This document shows positions 8,121 through 16,561 of a DNA stretch of 57,115 nucleotides, piece after piece (within the stretch, counting starts at the first letter, position 1; every line of letters starts with the position of its first letter). Origin of the DNA: CAXMST01 sp032122625 (GTDB taxonomy: Bacteria > Actinomycetota > Thermoleophilia > Solirubrobacterales > 70-9); the NCBI GenBank assembly GCA_032122625.1, contig JAQBGG010000119.1, positions 1 through 57,115 of the forward strand. The letters are read 5' to 3'. Below the pieces are notes generated by a model. That model was not told the origin of the DNA, searched no databases, and was given only the letters and a program-made list of their open reading frames with translations. Made by a program: the position numbers and the translations under genes.

Positions 8121-9260
8121 TCAGGCAGCGAAGAAGGCGAGCGCGAGGATCACGTAAAGGGCGAGCAGCTGCACGCCCTCAAACCAGGTCGACTCCCCTT
8201 CCTGGGTCACCTGGCTGGCGACCAGCGTCGCAATCAGGATTGCGCCCAGCTCGAAGCCGTTGAATACGAGCGGCATCGGCTCGGGCCCGATCACGAACGA
8301 GGCGAAGACGAGCGCGGGCGCGACGAACAACGCCACCTGCGCACTCGAACCGATCGCGATGTTGACGGCCAGGTTCATCTTCTGCTTGTAGGCGACTAGA
8401 ACGGCGACCCAGTGCTCTGCGGCGTTGCCGACGATCGCGATGACGATCACTCCGACGAAGAACTCGCTCAGGCCAACGGTCTCAGACGCATCGGTGATCG
8501 AGCCGACGAGGATCTCCGACATCAAGCCAACGGCGACGCCGGCGATCGCCAGCGCGCCGACCGACTTGCGAGTCGACCAGCCCCAGAGGTCCTCGTCCTG
8601 GCCCGTCTCGGCAACCGGGTTGAAGATGTCTTTGTGGGTACGCAGGGAGAAAGCCAGGCCGATGATGTAAGTCAGCATCAGGACCACGGCGATCGCCAGC
8701 GAAAGCTTCTCGACCGTGCTGTCGAAGGTGACGAGCTCCGGGCCGATCCCGGGCAGGCCCCGGCCCTCGATCAGCTCGAAGATCGCCGGCATCATCAGGG
8801 CGGCTACCGCCAGGAACAACATCGTCGACTGGACGTTGGCCGCGGTCTTGTCGAAGCGTTGGACCTCGCCACCACGGCCGATACCGCCGGCGACCATTGC
8901 CGCGCCGAGCACGAGCAGGACGTTGCCGAGAATCGAGCCGACGATCGACGCCTTGACGACCTCCTGCAGGCCGGCCTCAAGGGCGAACAGAGCGATGATC
9001 AGCTCCGGCGCGTTGCCGAAGGTCACGTTGAGGAGCCCGCCGATGCCAGGGCCGGCCTTGGCGGCCAGCTCCTCGGTGGCACGTCCCATCAAGGCCGCGG
9101 TCGGGATGACCGCCGCCGCAGCGACGAAGAAGATCAGGGTCGCCGACCCGTGAGCGAGCTCGAGCACGACGGCCGCCGGAATGAACGGCACCAGAAGATA
9201 CGGCCAGCCATCGGCACCACGAAGGAAGCGGAGCGCGGCGCTGAGCCTGCCGCCGCTCAT
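8121..9260 (-). CDS. Ca2+/H+ antiporter of the CaCA (Cax) family
   Basis: Integral membrane protein of 379 residues with about 11 helices. The two inverted alpha-repeats of the CaCA superfamily are clear: GNAPELIIALFAL in the first half and GNAAEHWVAVLVA in the second, each with the acidic residue that binds Ca2+. Between the halves lies an acidic loop (AETGQDEDLWG). It exports Ca2+ in exchange for protons. The ATG at 9260 starts MSGGRLSAALRF; a longer frame would run over the upstream lipoprotein gene. The gene follows that lipoprotein by 31 bp on the same strand and may be co-transcribed. Confidence 0.9.
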   Translation of the reverse strand: MSGGRLSAALRFLRGADGWPYLLVPFIPAAVVLELAHGSATLIFFVAAAAVIPTAALMGRATEELAAKAGPGIGGLLNVTFGNAPELIIALFALEAGLQEVVKASIVGSILGNVLLVLGAAMVAGGIGRGGEVQRFDKTAANVQSTMLFLAVAALMMPAIFELIEGRGLPGIGPELVTFDSTVEKLSLAIAVVLMLTYIIGLAFSLRTHKDIFNPVAETGQDEDLWGWSTRKSVGALAIAGVAVGLMSEILVGSITDASETVGLSEFFVGVIVIAIVGNAAEHWVAVLVAYKQKMNLAVNIAIGSSAQVALFVAPALVFASFVIGPEPMPLVFNGFELGAILIATLVASQVTQEGESTWFEGVQLLALYVILALAFFAA

Positions 9261-9291
9261 CGGCGCCCGGCGCCGGGCAGGGCGCTCACCC

Positions 9292-10332
9292 TTAGAGCAG
9301 GTTCGCGCACTCTGCGAACTCCTGGGATGTCGTCGCGGCGGTGACGCACTCCTCGTAGGCGGGGTCGATGCCGGGAGCGGGTCCACCACTCGAGTCGGGA
9401 GCCCCACCACCGCCGCCGAGCCCGGCGCCGCCGAGAGCGTCGCCGCCGAGAGCTCCGAGGCCGCCAAGACCGCCGGGGATCAGGTCCTCGAGCGGTTCCG
9501 CATCGGCCGGTGCCTCAATCGTCTGCTCCTCGTTGACGCCGCTGACCCCGATCGACACCGCCAGGCCGAGGACCTGGCCACCGGCGCCGCCGTCGGCGAG
9601 CTCGAGCGTGAGGTCGAGGCGCCGCAGGATCTTGTCCTCGGCTCCGGTGTAGACGTCGACGCCCGCGGCCCGCACCGACTCCGAAAGCGCTTTGCCGCCG
9701 CCCGCACCGAGCGCGTTTCCGGTCGGGTCCAGCGCCTCGACATCGGCGACGATCCGGCTGACGTCGGCGGTGCCGCTGATGTGCACGGTCTCGACGCCGT
9801 CGACCTCCTCGGTTCCTTCGTTGCTGACATCGGTCAGCCAACCAGCGGGATCGATACCGAGTTGGTCGAACAGGGCCGCGCCCTGCTCACCCTGATCCTG
9901 CTGCTGAGGGGTCGATTGGGCGAAGGCGTCGGAGAAGGAGGTGAAGGTGGCCTCGTCCACCTCGTAGGCCTGGCCGCCGATCGTGACGAAGGCGGCGTCG
10001 CCGGCGAGGGTCAAGCCGCCATCGAAGCTGGTGTTGTCCACTGCGCCCGTCGCCCGGAGCGAGCCACTGAAGTCGATCAGCGGCAGCTGATCGGGGTCAC
10101 GTGCCTGGAAGGGACCGCTGAGCCCGGCCTCGAGCGAGCCGCCGCCCTTGCCGCTGGAGCTCGCTGCAAAGCTGACGTTGAGAACGCCGCTGTCGACGCT
10201 GCCCTCACCGCCGAAAGTCTCATTCAGAAGCTGCTGGGGGTCCGAGCTCTGATCCGCGCTGCCCCCGCAGCCGGCCACCGTCAGCGCGAGCGCGCAGAGG
10301 GCGACGACGAGAACGGACCTCGGGGCTGACAT
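9292..10332 (-). CDS. Secreted lipoprotein (LppX/LprG-like fold suspected)
   Basis: A 346-residue lipoprotein with a signal peptide and lipobox (LTVAGC, Cys at about residue 22). The region after it reads like an actinobacterial LppX/LprAFG-type domain: SGSLRATGAVDNTSFDGGLT, then VTIGGQAYEV, then HISGTADVSRIV, and a late D-L-T-L-E-L-A strand. These lipoproteins carry lipids or bind hydrophobic ligands at the cell surface. The C terminus is Gly-rich (GGLGGLGALGGDALGG) before a last Cys-containing 20 residues. ATG at 10332 has AGGAG about 12 nt upstream. The fold assignment is a resemblance, not a firm match. Confidence 0.72.
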   Translation of the reverse strand: MSAPRSVLVVALCALALTVAGCGGSADQSSDPQQLLNETFGGEGSVDSGVLNVSFAASSSGKGGGSLEAGLSGPFQARDPDQLPLIDFSGSLRATGAVDNTSFDGGLTLAGDAAFVTIGGQAYEVDEATFTSFSDAFAQSTPQQQDQGEQGAALFDQLGIDPAGWLTDVSNEGTEEVDGVETVHISGTADVSRIVADVEALDPTGNALGAGGGKALSESVRAAGVDVYTGAEDKILRRLDLTLELADGGAGGQVLGLAVSIGVSGVNEEQTIEAPADAEPLEDLIPGGLGGLGALGGDALGGAGLGGGGGAPDSSGGPAPGIDPAYEECVTAATTSQEFAECANLL

Positions 10333-10438
10333 GGGCGCGAGCGACTCCTGCGATCGGGGACGGATGAGAGTACCGGAGGGGTCGCCCCGAAAGGGGGCCC
10401 GATCCGCAGGGGCAGACGCCGCAGGCGCCCTGATCCAC

Positions 10439-10444
10439 TAGGCT
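10439..10444 (+). promoter_or_regulatory. -10 hexamer TAGGCT of the leaderless ArsA-type gene
   Basis: TAGGCT, 7 nt, then ATG at 10452. No ribosome site. The hexamer is in the divergent gap with the lipoprotein gene. Confidence 0.55.
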
Positions 10445-10451
10445 GCCCGCC

Positions 10452-11744
10452 ATGCCTGACCCGCTTCAGAACGGGCCGGGAAAGCCGCCCCGCACGATCC
10501 TCTATACGGGCAAGGGCGGTGTCGGTAAGACGAGCGTTGCCGCGGCCACGGCGCGCCGGTGCGCAGCCGCGGGACTGCGCACGGTAGTCCTCTCGACCGA
10601 CCCGGCACACAGTCTCTCCGACTCCCTAGAGCTCGATCTGGGCCCCGAGCCGATGCTGATCGGCGAATGCCTCTGGGCCCAGGAGGTCGAAGCTCAGCGC
10701 GAGATGGAGACGAACTGGGCAGCGGTCCAGGACTGGCTCGGGCGGCTGCTCGCCAACCACGGCGTGCTCGGTGTGGCGGCGGAGGAGCTGACGGTGCCGC
10801 CGGGGATGGATGAACTCTTCAGCCTGCTGCAGATCAAGCGCCACCATGAGTCTGGCGAATTCGACGTCGTGATCGTCGACTGCGCGCCGACCGGCGAGAC
10901 GCTGCGGCTGCTCTCCTTCCCCGACATCGCCCGCTGGTGGCTCGACAAGGTCCTGCCGTGGCAGGGTCGGCTGGTCGCCGCAGCACGGCCGCTGGCCCGC
11001 TCATTCATCGATGTGCCGTTGCCGAGCGAGGACGTCTTTGCCGACGCCCAGCGGCTGGTTGGCAACCTGATCGCGATGAACAAGATCCTCCGCAACCGTG
11101 AGCGGACCTCGATCCGGCTGGTGATGAATCCCGACCGGATGGTGATCCGCGAGTCGCAGCGAACCTTCACCTACCTCAACCTCTACGGGTATCTGACCGA
11201 CGCGGTGGTCGTCAACCGGGTCTTTCCCGAGGACGTCGCCGACACCTACTTTGCGGCCTGGCGTGAGCGGCAGACCGAGAACCTGAAACTCGTGCGCGAA
11301 GGCTTCGATCCGATCCCGATCCTCACCGCCCGCTACTTCGACGAGGAGGTCGTCGGTGAGCGCATGCTCGACCGCCTCGGCGCCGAGCTGTTCGCCGATA
11401 GCGATCCCGGTGCCGTCCTGCACAGCGAGCTCGCCCACCGCATCGTGACCCGCGACGGCGCGCCGGTTCTCTCGATCCGGGTGCCCTTCGCCGACCGCGA
11501 CGATCTCGAGCTGAAGAAGGTCGGCCAGGAGCTGATCGTGCGGGCCGGACGAGAGAAGCGGACGATCATCCTGCCCTCGGCGCTCGTCCGGCACCAGCCG
11601 ACGGGGGCGAAGCTGCTGGAGGGCAACCTCGAGATCAGCTTCGAAGATGGGCGTCCGCCCGCGACCCGAGATGCCGGCCCCGTGCTGACCCCGGAGAAGC
11701 GGCGGCGCAAGCCCTCGCGGAACGGAGGGAAGGCCCGTGTCTGA
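10452..11744 (+). CDS. ArsA/GET3-type P-loop ATPase
   Basis: A 430-residue SIMIBI-class ATPase. The deviant Walker A is GKGGVGKTSVAAATARR near residue 20, with the signature Lys of dimerising members; LSTDPAHSLSDSL is the switch I region and VIVDCAPTGETLRLL the Walker B/switch II region. The C-terminal third (LSIRVPFADRDDLELKKVGQELIVRAG) is the extra beta domain of actinobacterial ArsA-like proteins. No arsenic genes are near, so a role in protein or membrane targeting is as likely as anion efflux. The downstream small CPIC protein overlaps it by 8 bp, which suggests they act together. Confidence 0.88.
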   Translation: MPDPLQNGPGKPPRTILYTGKGGVGKTSVAAATARRCAAAGLRTVVLSTDPAHSLSDSLELDLGPEPMLIGECLWAQEVEAQREMETNWAAVQDWLGRLLANHGVLGVAAEELTVPPGMDELFSLLQIKRHHESGEFDVVIVDCAPTGETLRLLSFPDIARWWLDKVLPWQGRLVAAARPLARSFIDVPLPSEDVFADAQRLVGNLIAMNKILRNRERTSIRLVMNPDRMVIRESQRTFTYLNLYGYLTDAVVVNRVFPEDVADTYFAAWRERQTENLKLVREGFDPIPILTARYFDEEVVGERMLDRLGAELFADSDPGAVLHSELAHRIVTRDGAPVLSIRVPFADRDDLELKKVGQELIVRAGREKRTIILPSALVRHQPTGAKLLEGNLEISFEDGRPPATRDAGPVLTPEKRRRKPSRNGGKARV

Positions 11745-12066
11745 GACGCAGGAGCCCGCCCCCCCGCCTCGCACAGGAGCGACGGCCGAGGATGCCGCCG
11801 CCGCCTGGCGGGCGCTGCGCGACGGCCTCGGCGCGGCGGCCGCCGTCAGCGGCCACGACGGCGAGATGCGGTGCGTCGAGCTCTGTCCGATCTGCCGGGC
11901 CGCGGATATCCTCAGGGCGAGCGGCCCACCCGAGCTTCGGGGGCAGATCAACGAGTTTCAGCGCGAGGCGCTGGTCACCCTGCGGACGCTCCTCGACCAC
12001 TACATCGGCCGGCTGGATGGTCCTCCACCAGCGGGCGGCGCCGTCGAGGACATCCCGATCGAGTGA
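11737..12066 (+). CDS. Small CxxC protein translationally coupled to the ArsA-type ATPase
   Basis: A 109-residue protein with a Pro-rich N terminus, an Ala-rich helix (DAAAAWRALRDGLGAAAAV) and a CVELCPICRAADILRASG segment with three Cys, possibly a metal site. A second helix follows (QINEFQREALVTLRTLLDHY). The GTG start lies 8 bp before the end of the ATPase gene, so it is probably co-translated. The arrangement of ATPase plus small Cys protein suggests an accessory or regulatory subunit; this is inference, and no family was recognised. Confidence 0.7.
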   Translation: MSETQEPAPPPRTGATAEDAAAAWRALRDGLGAAAAVSGHDGEMRCVELCPICRAADILRASGPPELRGQINEFQREALVTLRTLLDHYIGRLDGPPPAGGAVEDIPIE

Positions 12067-12105
12067 GTCGCGGGCCCAGGCGGCCGCGGCCGCCGCGGCG
12101 GCGGG

Positions 12106-12111
12106 TACCTT
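12106..12111 (+). promoter_or_regulatory. -10 hexamer TACCTT of the leaderless MscS gene
   Basis: TACCTT, 6 nt, then GTG at 12118. It supports the GTG start and an independent promoter within the 51-bp gap. Confidence 0.55.
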
Positions 12112-12117
12112 GGCAGC

Positions 12118-13071
12118 GTGGCAGAGTCGCTGACCGCCGTATTCGGGCCTCTTGGGAGCCAATCCCTGTCTGATTTCGCCGACTGGGCCGTCGATAAGCC
12201 GCTGCGCATCCTCCTGATCGTGATCGGCGCCCTGATCGTCACGCGGATCAGCAAGCGGGCGATCGCCGGCGCCGTGCGCACGGCGGGCGACGACGCGCTG
12301 CGCAGACGCCTGCAGGCGGCGGCCGACCTGGCGCCCGCGATGCTGCAGAGCGATGACACCGCCGAGCGCTCCGCGCAGCGGATCGCGGCGATCAGCTCCG
12401 TCCTCCAGAGCGGAGTGGCGTTCGTCATCTACGTGATCGCCACCTTCCTGATCCTCGCCGAGGTCGGCGTCAACCTGGCGCCCCTGCTCGCCGGCGCCGG
12501 GGTCGCCGGACTGGCGATCGGCTTTGGCGCCCAGAGTCTCGTCAAGGACGTGGTCAGCGGCGTCTTCATCCTGCTCGAGGATCAGTACGGGTTCGGCGAC
12601 ATCGTCGATCTCGGCGAGGCGACCGGGGTTGTCGAAGACGTCAGCCTGCGGACGACCCGCCTGCGATCCGTCGACGGAGTTGTCTGGTACGTCCCCAACG
12701 GCGAGATCCTCCGTGTCGGCAACATGTCCCAGCATTGGTCGCGGTCTTTGCTCGACATCGAGGTCGCCTACGACACCGACCTCAGCCAAGCGAAGCGGGT
12801 GATCTCGGAGATCGCCCGTAAGTACGCGGAGGAGGAGCCCGACATCCTCGAGCCGCCGGAGGTCTGGGGAGTCGAAGCGCTGGCGGCCAGCTCCGTCGTC
12901 CTCCGTCTCGTCGTCAAGACGCGGCCTTCCGAGCAGTGGCGGATCAGCCGCGAGCTTCGCGAGCGGCTCAAGGTCGGATTCGATGCGGCGGGGATCGAGA
13001 TCCCCTTTCCCCAGCAGACGGTCTGGGCGCGATCGCCTGAGCAGGGCGCCGCGGTCGCCGATCCCAGCTAG
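12118..13071 (+). CDS. MscS-type mechanosensitive channel
   Basis: A 317-residue small-conductance channel of the inner membrane that opens under turgor. After an N-terminal helix (LRILLIVIGALIVTRI) come further membrane helices (VAFVIYVIATFLILAEVGV). The pore helix TM3 is LAGAGVAGLAIGFGAQSLVK, with the Ala/Gly packing typical of MscS. DVVSGVFILLEDQYGFGDIV starts the beta domain; VWYVPNGEIL and the C-terminal alpha/beta domain follow. The start is GTG at 12118 (TACCTT hexamer 6 nt upstream). Its stop codon shares a CTAG with the stop of the convergent Nudix gene, a 4-bp tail overlap. Confidence 0.93.
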   Translation: MAESLTAVFGPLGSQSLSDFADWAVDKPLRILLIVIGALIVTRISKRAIAGAVRTAGDDALRRRLQAAADLAPAMLQSDDTAERSAQRIAAISSVLQSGVAFVIYVIATFLILAEVGVNLAPLLAGAGVAGLAIGFGAQSLVKDVVSGVFILLEDQYGFGDIVDLGEATGVVEDVSLRTTRLRSVDGVVWYVPNGEILRVGNMSQHWSRSLLDIEVAYDTDLSQAKRVISEIARKYAEEEPDILEPPEVWGVEALAASSVVLRLVVKTRPSEQWRISRELRERLKVGFDAAGIEIPFPQQTVWARSPEQGAAVADPS

Positions 13072-13508
13072 CCGGCTCCCTCGAGCGCTGCCAGCAGGAG
13101 CCGGTCGTGCTCGTGGTCGACCAGCGCCGCGGCTCTGGGGAGGCTCAGCCAGCGCAACTCGTCGACCTCATCGTTGGGCTCGAAGGGGCCGCCGTCAGCG
13201 TCGAGGGGTTCCATCAAGAACCAGCGGACGAGCTTCTGCCGGTCCTTGTGGTCGCGGTAGGAGTTCGACTCCAGCTCCGCTCCCAGCTTGCAGCGCAGGC
13301 CGGTCTCCTCCTCGACCTCGCGAAGCGCCGCCTGCTCGAAGCCCTCACCCTTCTCGAGCTTCCCCTTCGGCAGCGACCAGTCGTCGTAGCGCGGCCGGTG
13401 GACGACGGCGACGAGCGGCTCGGCGCCGGGCTTGACGACGACCCCGCCGGCGGCCTTGACCCGCCCGCGATTCCCTGAGTCTCCGCCACGCTTGCGCTTG
13501 CTCATCAT
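13068..13508 (-). CDS. Nudix hydrolase
   Basis: A pyrophosphohydrolase of 146 residues. The Nudix box (GX5EX7REUXEEXGU) reads G-KLEKG-E, then REVEEETGL, near residues 45-67, with all metal-binding Glu present. The upstream stretch YDDWSLPKGKLEKGEG is typical of MutT/Ap4A-type members. A C-terminal region (PNDEVDELRWLSLPRAAAL) fits the usual Nudix tail. ATG at 13508 is followed by a second in-frame ATG at 13505; either could be used. It is divergent from the GNAT gene across about 30 bp and convergent with MscS. Substrate not determined. Confidence 0.9.
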   Translation of the reverse strand: MMSKRKRGGDSGNRGRVKAAGGVVVKPGAEPLVAVVHRPRYDDWSLPKGKLEKGEGFEQAALREVEEETGLRCKLGAELESNSYRDHKDRQKLVRWFLMEPLDADGGPFEPNDEVDELRWLSLPRAAALVDHEHDRLLLAALEGAG

Positions 13509-13526
13509 CTTCCCGTAATCCTGACC

Positions 13527-13532
13527 GATAAT
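13527..13532 (+). promoter_or_regulatory. -10 hexamer GATAAT of the leaderless GNAT gene
   Basis: GATAAT, 6 nt, then GTG at 13539. It lies in the 30-bp divergent gap with the Nudix gene. Confidence 0.5.
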
Positions 13533-13538
13533 CCACTC

Positions 13539-14018
13539 GTGCGAGACGACGATGCTCTGACGATCGATTCGGCGAGCGCCGGCGACGAACCGGGCCTGAC
13601 GCTGCTCGCGGCAATGGCGGCGGAGCTCGACGCCCTCTACGCCGGTCTCGACGGCAGCCTCGGCTCGATCCCGGCAACCGCCGAGCAGATGTCGGCACCG
13701 GACGGCTCCTTCCTGGTGGTTTCCGATCGGGGCCGACCGGTGGCCTGCGGTGGCGTCAAGCGATTTGACTCCGAAACCGGGGAGATCAAGCGAATGTACG
13801 TCGTCGACGCCTGGCGGGGACGTGGCGTTGGGCGCTATCTGCTGGAGGCTCTCGAGGTCGAGTGCGAGCGGCTGGGTTACAACCGGATCCGGCTCGACAC
13901 CGGCGCTGAGCAGCCCTCGGCGCGAGCGCTCTACGAGAGCGCGGGCTACCGGCCGATCCCCGACTACAACGCCAATCCCTACGCGGCGCACTGGTTCGAG
14001 AAGACGCTCGAGGGCTGA
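13539..14018 (+). CDS. GNAT family N-acetyltransferase
   Basis: A 159-residue acetyltransferase. The acetyl-CoA pyrophosphate loop (motif A) is MYVVDAWRGRGVGRYLLEAL near residue 90, with R-x-x-G-x-G/A present as RGRGVG. ARALYESAGYRPI is the conserved motif B that contacts CoA. The substrate is unknown; the family acetylates amines on small molecules or proteins. GTG at 13539 is set by the GATAAT hexamer 6 nt before it. It ends 20 bp before the end of the convergent deaminase gene. Confidence 0.88.
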   Translation: MRDDDALTIDSASAGDEPGLTLLAAMAAELDALYAGLDGSLGSIPATAEQMSAPDGSFLVVSDRGRPVACGGVKRFDSETGEIKRMYVVDAWRGRGVGRYLLEALEVECERLGYNRIRLDTGAEQPSARALYESAGYRPIPDYNANPYAAHWFEKTLEG

Positions 14019-14038
14019 GGCCGGCGAGCTTCCGGCAG

Positions 14039-15316
14039 CTATTTCGCCGGCGAGAGCCCGAGGCGAGAGGCGCGTTCCCGGGCTTGGGCGACGATCCGCT
14101 CGAGCCCCTCGCCCGCCAGTCGGCCGCCGCTCATCAGCACGCGCCCGGCAACGACCGTCGTGTCGACGACGGTCGCATTGGCCGCGTAGGCGAGCCCGGC
14201 ATCCAGCGTCCCAAGCGCCAGCGCCGGGGTTTCGACCCTGACCAAGATGAAATCGGCCGCGCCGCCGAGGCGGGGCGCTGCCGCTGCACCAAGCAGGGGA
14301 GCGCGCCGGCCGGTCGCAACGGCCAGCGCCTCGGTCGCGGTTATGGCCCCGGTATCGCGGGCCCGGTGCTTCTGGATCAGGGCGAACTGCTTCAGCTCAC
14401 CGAGCGGGTCGAGCGCGTTGTTGGATCCGGCGCCGTCGGTGCCCAGCGCGACCGGGATCCCAGCCGCGCGGGCGGCCGGGTAATCGAAGATCTCGCCGAC
14501 CGCGAGCTTCAGGTTCGCGCTCGGGTTGGTGACAATGGTCGCGCCAGAGGCGGCGATCACGTCGCGCTCACCGTCGTCGAGCCAGACCGCATGGGCGAGC
14601 AGTGTTCGCGGGCCGAGCACCCCGAGCCGATCGAGGTAGTGCGCCGGCCGCAGACCGTGTTCGCGCAGGCAGCCCTCGACCTCCGCCTCGATCTCGGAGA
14701 GGTGGATCTGAATCGGGATCCCACTCTCCGCCGATCGTTCGGCGAGCCAGCGGAGCGAGGCCTCAGAGACCGTGTAGATCGCGTGCGGGGCGAATGCCGG
14801 ACTGATCAGATCGCCGCTCCCGTCGAGCTCGGCGAGCCCCAGGGCCGCCTGCTCCCGCAATCGCGCGGTGGCGGAGGAGTCGGCGCCGTCGATCAATGGC
14901 GCCCCGATCGTCGCCCGCAGGCCCGCATCCTCAGCGGCGCGGGCGGTCGCACCCGGCTGCCAATACATGTCCCAGAAGCCGACCGTGCCGCTGCGGATCA
15001 TCTCCGCGCATGCCAGCCGGGCTCCCCAATAGACGTCCTCGGGCTCGAGCCGCGCCTCGGCGGGCCAGATGTGTTGCTCGAGCCACTCCATTAGCGGCAG
15101 GTCATCGGCGTAGCCGCGGAAGAGGGTCATCGCAGCGTGGGTGTGCGCGTTGATGAACCCCGGGGCGATGGCGGTGCCGACGCCGTCGACCCGCTCGTCA
15201 CCTTCCCGCCCCGCCACACCCGGCCCGAGCTCAGCGATCACACCGTCGGCGCAGCGAAGGCCGACCTCGACCCCATCCAGGGTCGCGCCCTCGACGAACA
15301 GCGCCGCCGATCCCAT
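14039..15316 (-). CDS. Amidohydrolase: probable methylthioadenosine/S-adenosylhomocysteine-type deaminase
   Basis: A 425-residue metal-dependent deaminase. Metal ligands are seen in GFINAHTHAAM (residue about 55), IQIHLSE and LAHAVWL; the catalytic Asp is in ALGTDGAGSNN. This is the subtype III amidohydrolase pattern of adenosine-type deaminases acting on 6-amino purine nucleosides. The start ATG at 15316 overlaps the upstream phosphorylase stop by one base (TGATG). With the phosphorylase it would form a pair converting methylthioadenosine to methylthioinosine and then to hypoxanthine. Aminodeoxyfutalosine deamination is an alternative. Confidence 0.85.
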   Translation of the reverse strand: MGSAALFVEGATLDGVEVGLRCADGVIAELGPGVAGREGDERVDGVGTAIAPGFINAHTHAAMTLFRGYADDLPLMEWLEQHIWPAEARLEPEDVYWGARLACAEMIRSGTVGFWDMYWQPGATARAAEDAGLRATIGAPLIDGADSSATARLREQAALGLAELDGSGDLISPAFAPHAIYTVSEASLRWLAERSAESGIPIQIHLSEIEAEVEGCLREHGLRPAHYLDRLGVLGPRTLLAHAVWLDDGERDVIAASGATIVTNPSANLKLAVGEIFDYPAARAAGIPVALGTDGAGSNNALDPLGELKQFALIQKHRARDTGAITATEALAVATGRRAPLLGAAAAPRLGGAADFILVRVETPALALGTLDAGLAYAANATVVDTTVVAGRVLMSGGRLAGEGLERIVAQARERASRLGLSPAK

Positions 15317-16029
15317 CAGGCGTCGCCTCCCAAAGCGCGCAGGAGCGAGTCGAGGCCGCTGATCAGCCGGCTCCGGTTGGTCGCCTTGCCCGCCTCGAAG
15401 TCCTCGACGGCAAGCGGCGCACCACCGACTCCGTTGGCGAGGTTGTCGACGACGCAGATCGTCGCGTAGGCAAGCCCAAGCTCGCCTGCCAGGGTGCACT
15501 CGGAGGCGATCGTCATCCCGATCACATCCGCGTGCGCGGCGATCAGGCGGATCTCGGCCGGCGTCTCGAAGCGCGGTCCGATCGCCTGCCAGTAGACGCC
15601 GCCATCCTGCAGCTCGACCTCCGAGTCGTGACGCCAGGCGCCAAGAACGCGCTCGCGCCAGCTGCCATCGAAAGCCGGCACCCGCTCGCCGGCGTGCTGA
15701 TCGGAGAACGAGAGTCCGAGCTGCAGGGCGATGAAGTCGTCCGGGCAGAGGAAGGTCCCGACGCCCAGCTCTGGGCGGAGCCCGCCGACTGAGCCGATCG
15801 CGATGATCCGATCGCAGCCGAGCTCGCGGATCGCGCTGAGGTTCGCGCGATGGTTGATCTTCGCGGCGGTCGTGTACGTCTCGAGGCCATGGCGCTGGAG
15901 GAGGATGTGGCCCTCGCCGACGAGCGCGAGCACCCGTCCGTGCTCTGTCTCGACCAACTCCCGCTCGAGCCCCGCCGCCGGCTCGGCGCCGAGGATCGAG
16001 TGTCCGCCGATAACCGCCAGTCGGCCCAT
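15316..16029 (-). CDS. Purine nucleoside phosphorylase, MTAP/MTIP family
   Basis: A 237-residue phosphorylase of the trimeric PNP/MTAP family. LAVIGGHSILG is the N-terminal phosphate loop; INHRANLSAIRELGCDRIIA and GSVGGL are the conserved middle; MTIASECTLAGELGLAYATI precedes the base-recognition loop, read here as VVDNLANGV. Adenine-specific MTAP has acidic residues in this loop, whereas 6-oxopurine enzymes have Asn; an Asn is present here. This would fit methylthioinosine, the product expected from the deaminase in the same operon. Specificity is inference from the loop and the neighbour. The ATG at 16029 begins the family's usual start. Confidence 0.83.
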   Translation of the reverse strand: MGRLAVIGGHSILGAEPAAGLERELVETEHGRVLALVGEGHILLQRHGLETYTTAAKINHRANLSAIRELGCDRIIAIGSVGGLRPELGVGTFLCPDDFIALQLGLSFSDQHAGERVPAFDGSWRERVLGAWRHDSEVELQDGGVYWQAIGPRFETPAEIRLIAAHADVIGMTIASECTLAGELGLAYATICVVDNLANGVGGAPLAVEDFEAGKATNRSRLISGLDSLLRALGGDA

Positions 16030-16113
16030 CAGCTCCCCGCTCCGATCTGTTCGGCAACGACGATCCTGATCTCGGGTCTGGGCACGCCGCGATCCTACAT
16101 CCAGGCCGCTTCC

Positions 16114-16557
16114 CTACCCCTCCTGCGCGGGGCCGAGCCGCTGCCGCACAAAGCCCCCCGCTCCGACGCAGACCCCACCGGCGGCCTTCACCGACGCGGC
16201 CAGCCGTCGGTCGCTGGAGACCACCAGAACCTGGGCGGGATGCTCCGCGGCCCGCACCCGGGCGGCGATCTCGCGATCCGCGGCGTTTGCGCCGCCGCCC
16301 GCAAAGGCAATCTCAACCGACGCGGAAGCCTGCTCCAGAACACCATCGTGCGGGCGACCGTCGAAGACGACCTCGACCGCGAGCCCCGGCTCCTCGGCGG
16401 CCAGAGCGGCCAGCCGCGCCACGAGCCTGCCCATCGCCCGGGGCCGGTCGCGCCACCAGCCGTCGGGGCGCGAACCAAGCGCGTTGAGCCCGTCGACGAT
16501 CACCCGCTCGTAGCCCTCCGCCCGCAGCGAGGGTGGCTTCGCACTTCGATCCTCCAC
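16114..16557 (-). CDS. NYN domain (YacP-like) nuclease
   Basis: A 147-residue PIN-like protein. ERVIVDGLNALGS near residue 15 carries the first catalytic Asp, VEVVFDGRPHD the second acidic strand, NAADREIAARVR the third cluster, and VLVVSSDRRLAASV the late Asp. These fit the NYN family of RNA-processing nucleases. GTG at 16557 begins 4 nt after the stop of the upstream MerR gene; an ATG at 16590 in the same frame would overlap that gene by 29 bp. Probably co-transcribed with the regulator. The target RNA is unknown. Confidence 0.82.
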   Translation of the reverse strand: MEDRSAKPPSLRAEGYERVIVDGLNALGSRPDGWWRDRPRAMGRLVARLAALAAEEPGLAVEVVFDGRPHDGVLEQASASVEIAFAGGGANAADREIAARVRAAEHPAQVLVVSSDRRLAASVKAAGGVCVGAGGFVRQRLGPAQEG

Positions 16558-16561
16558 TGGT

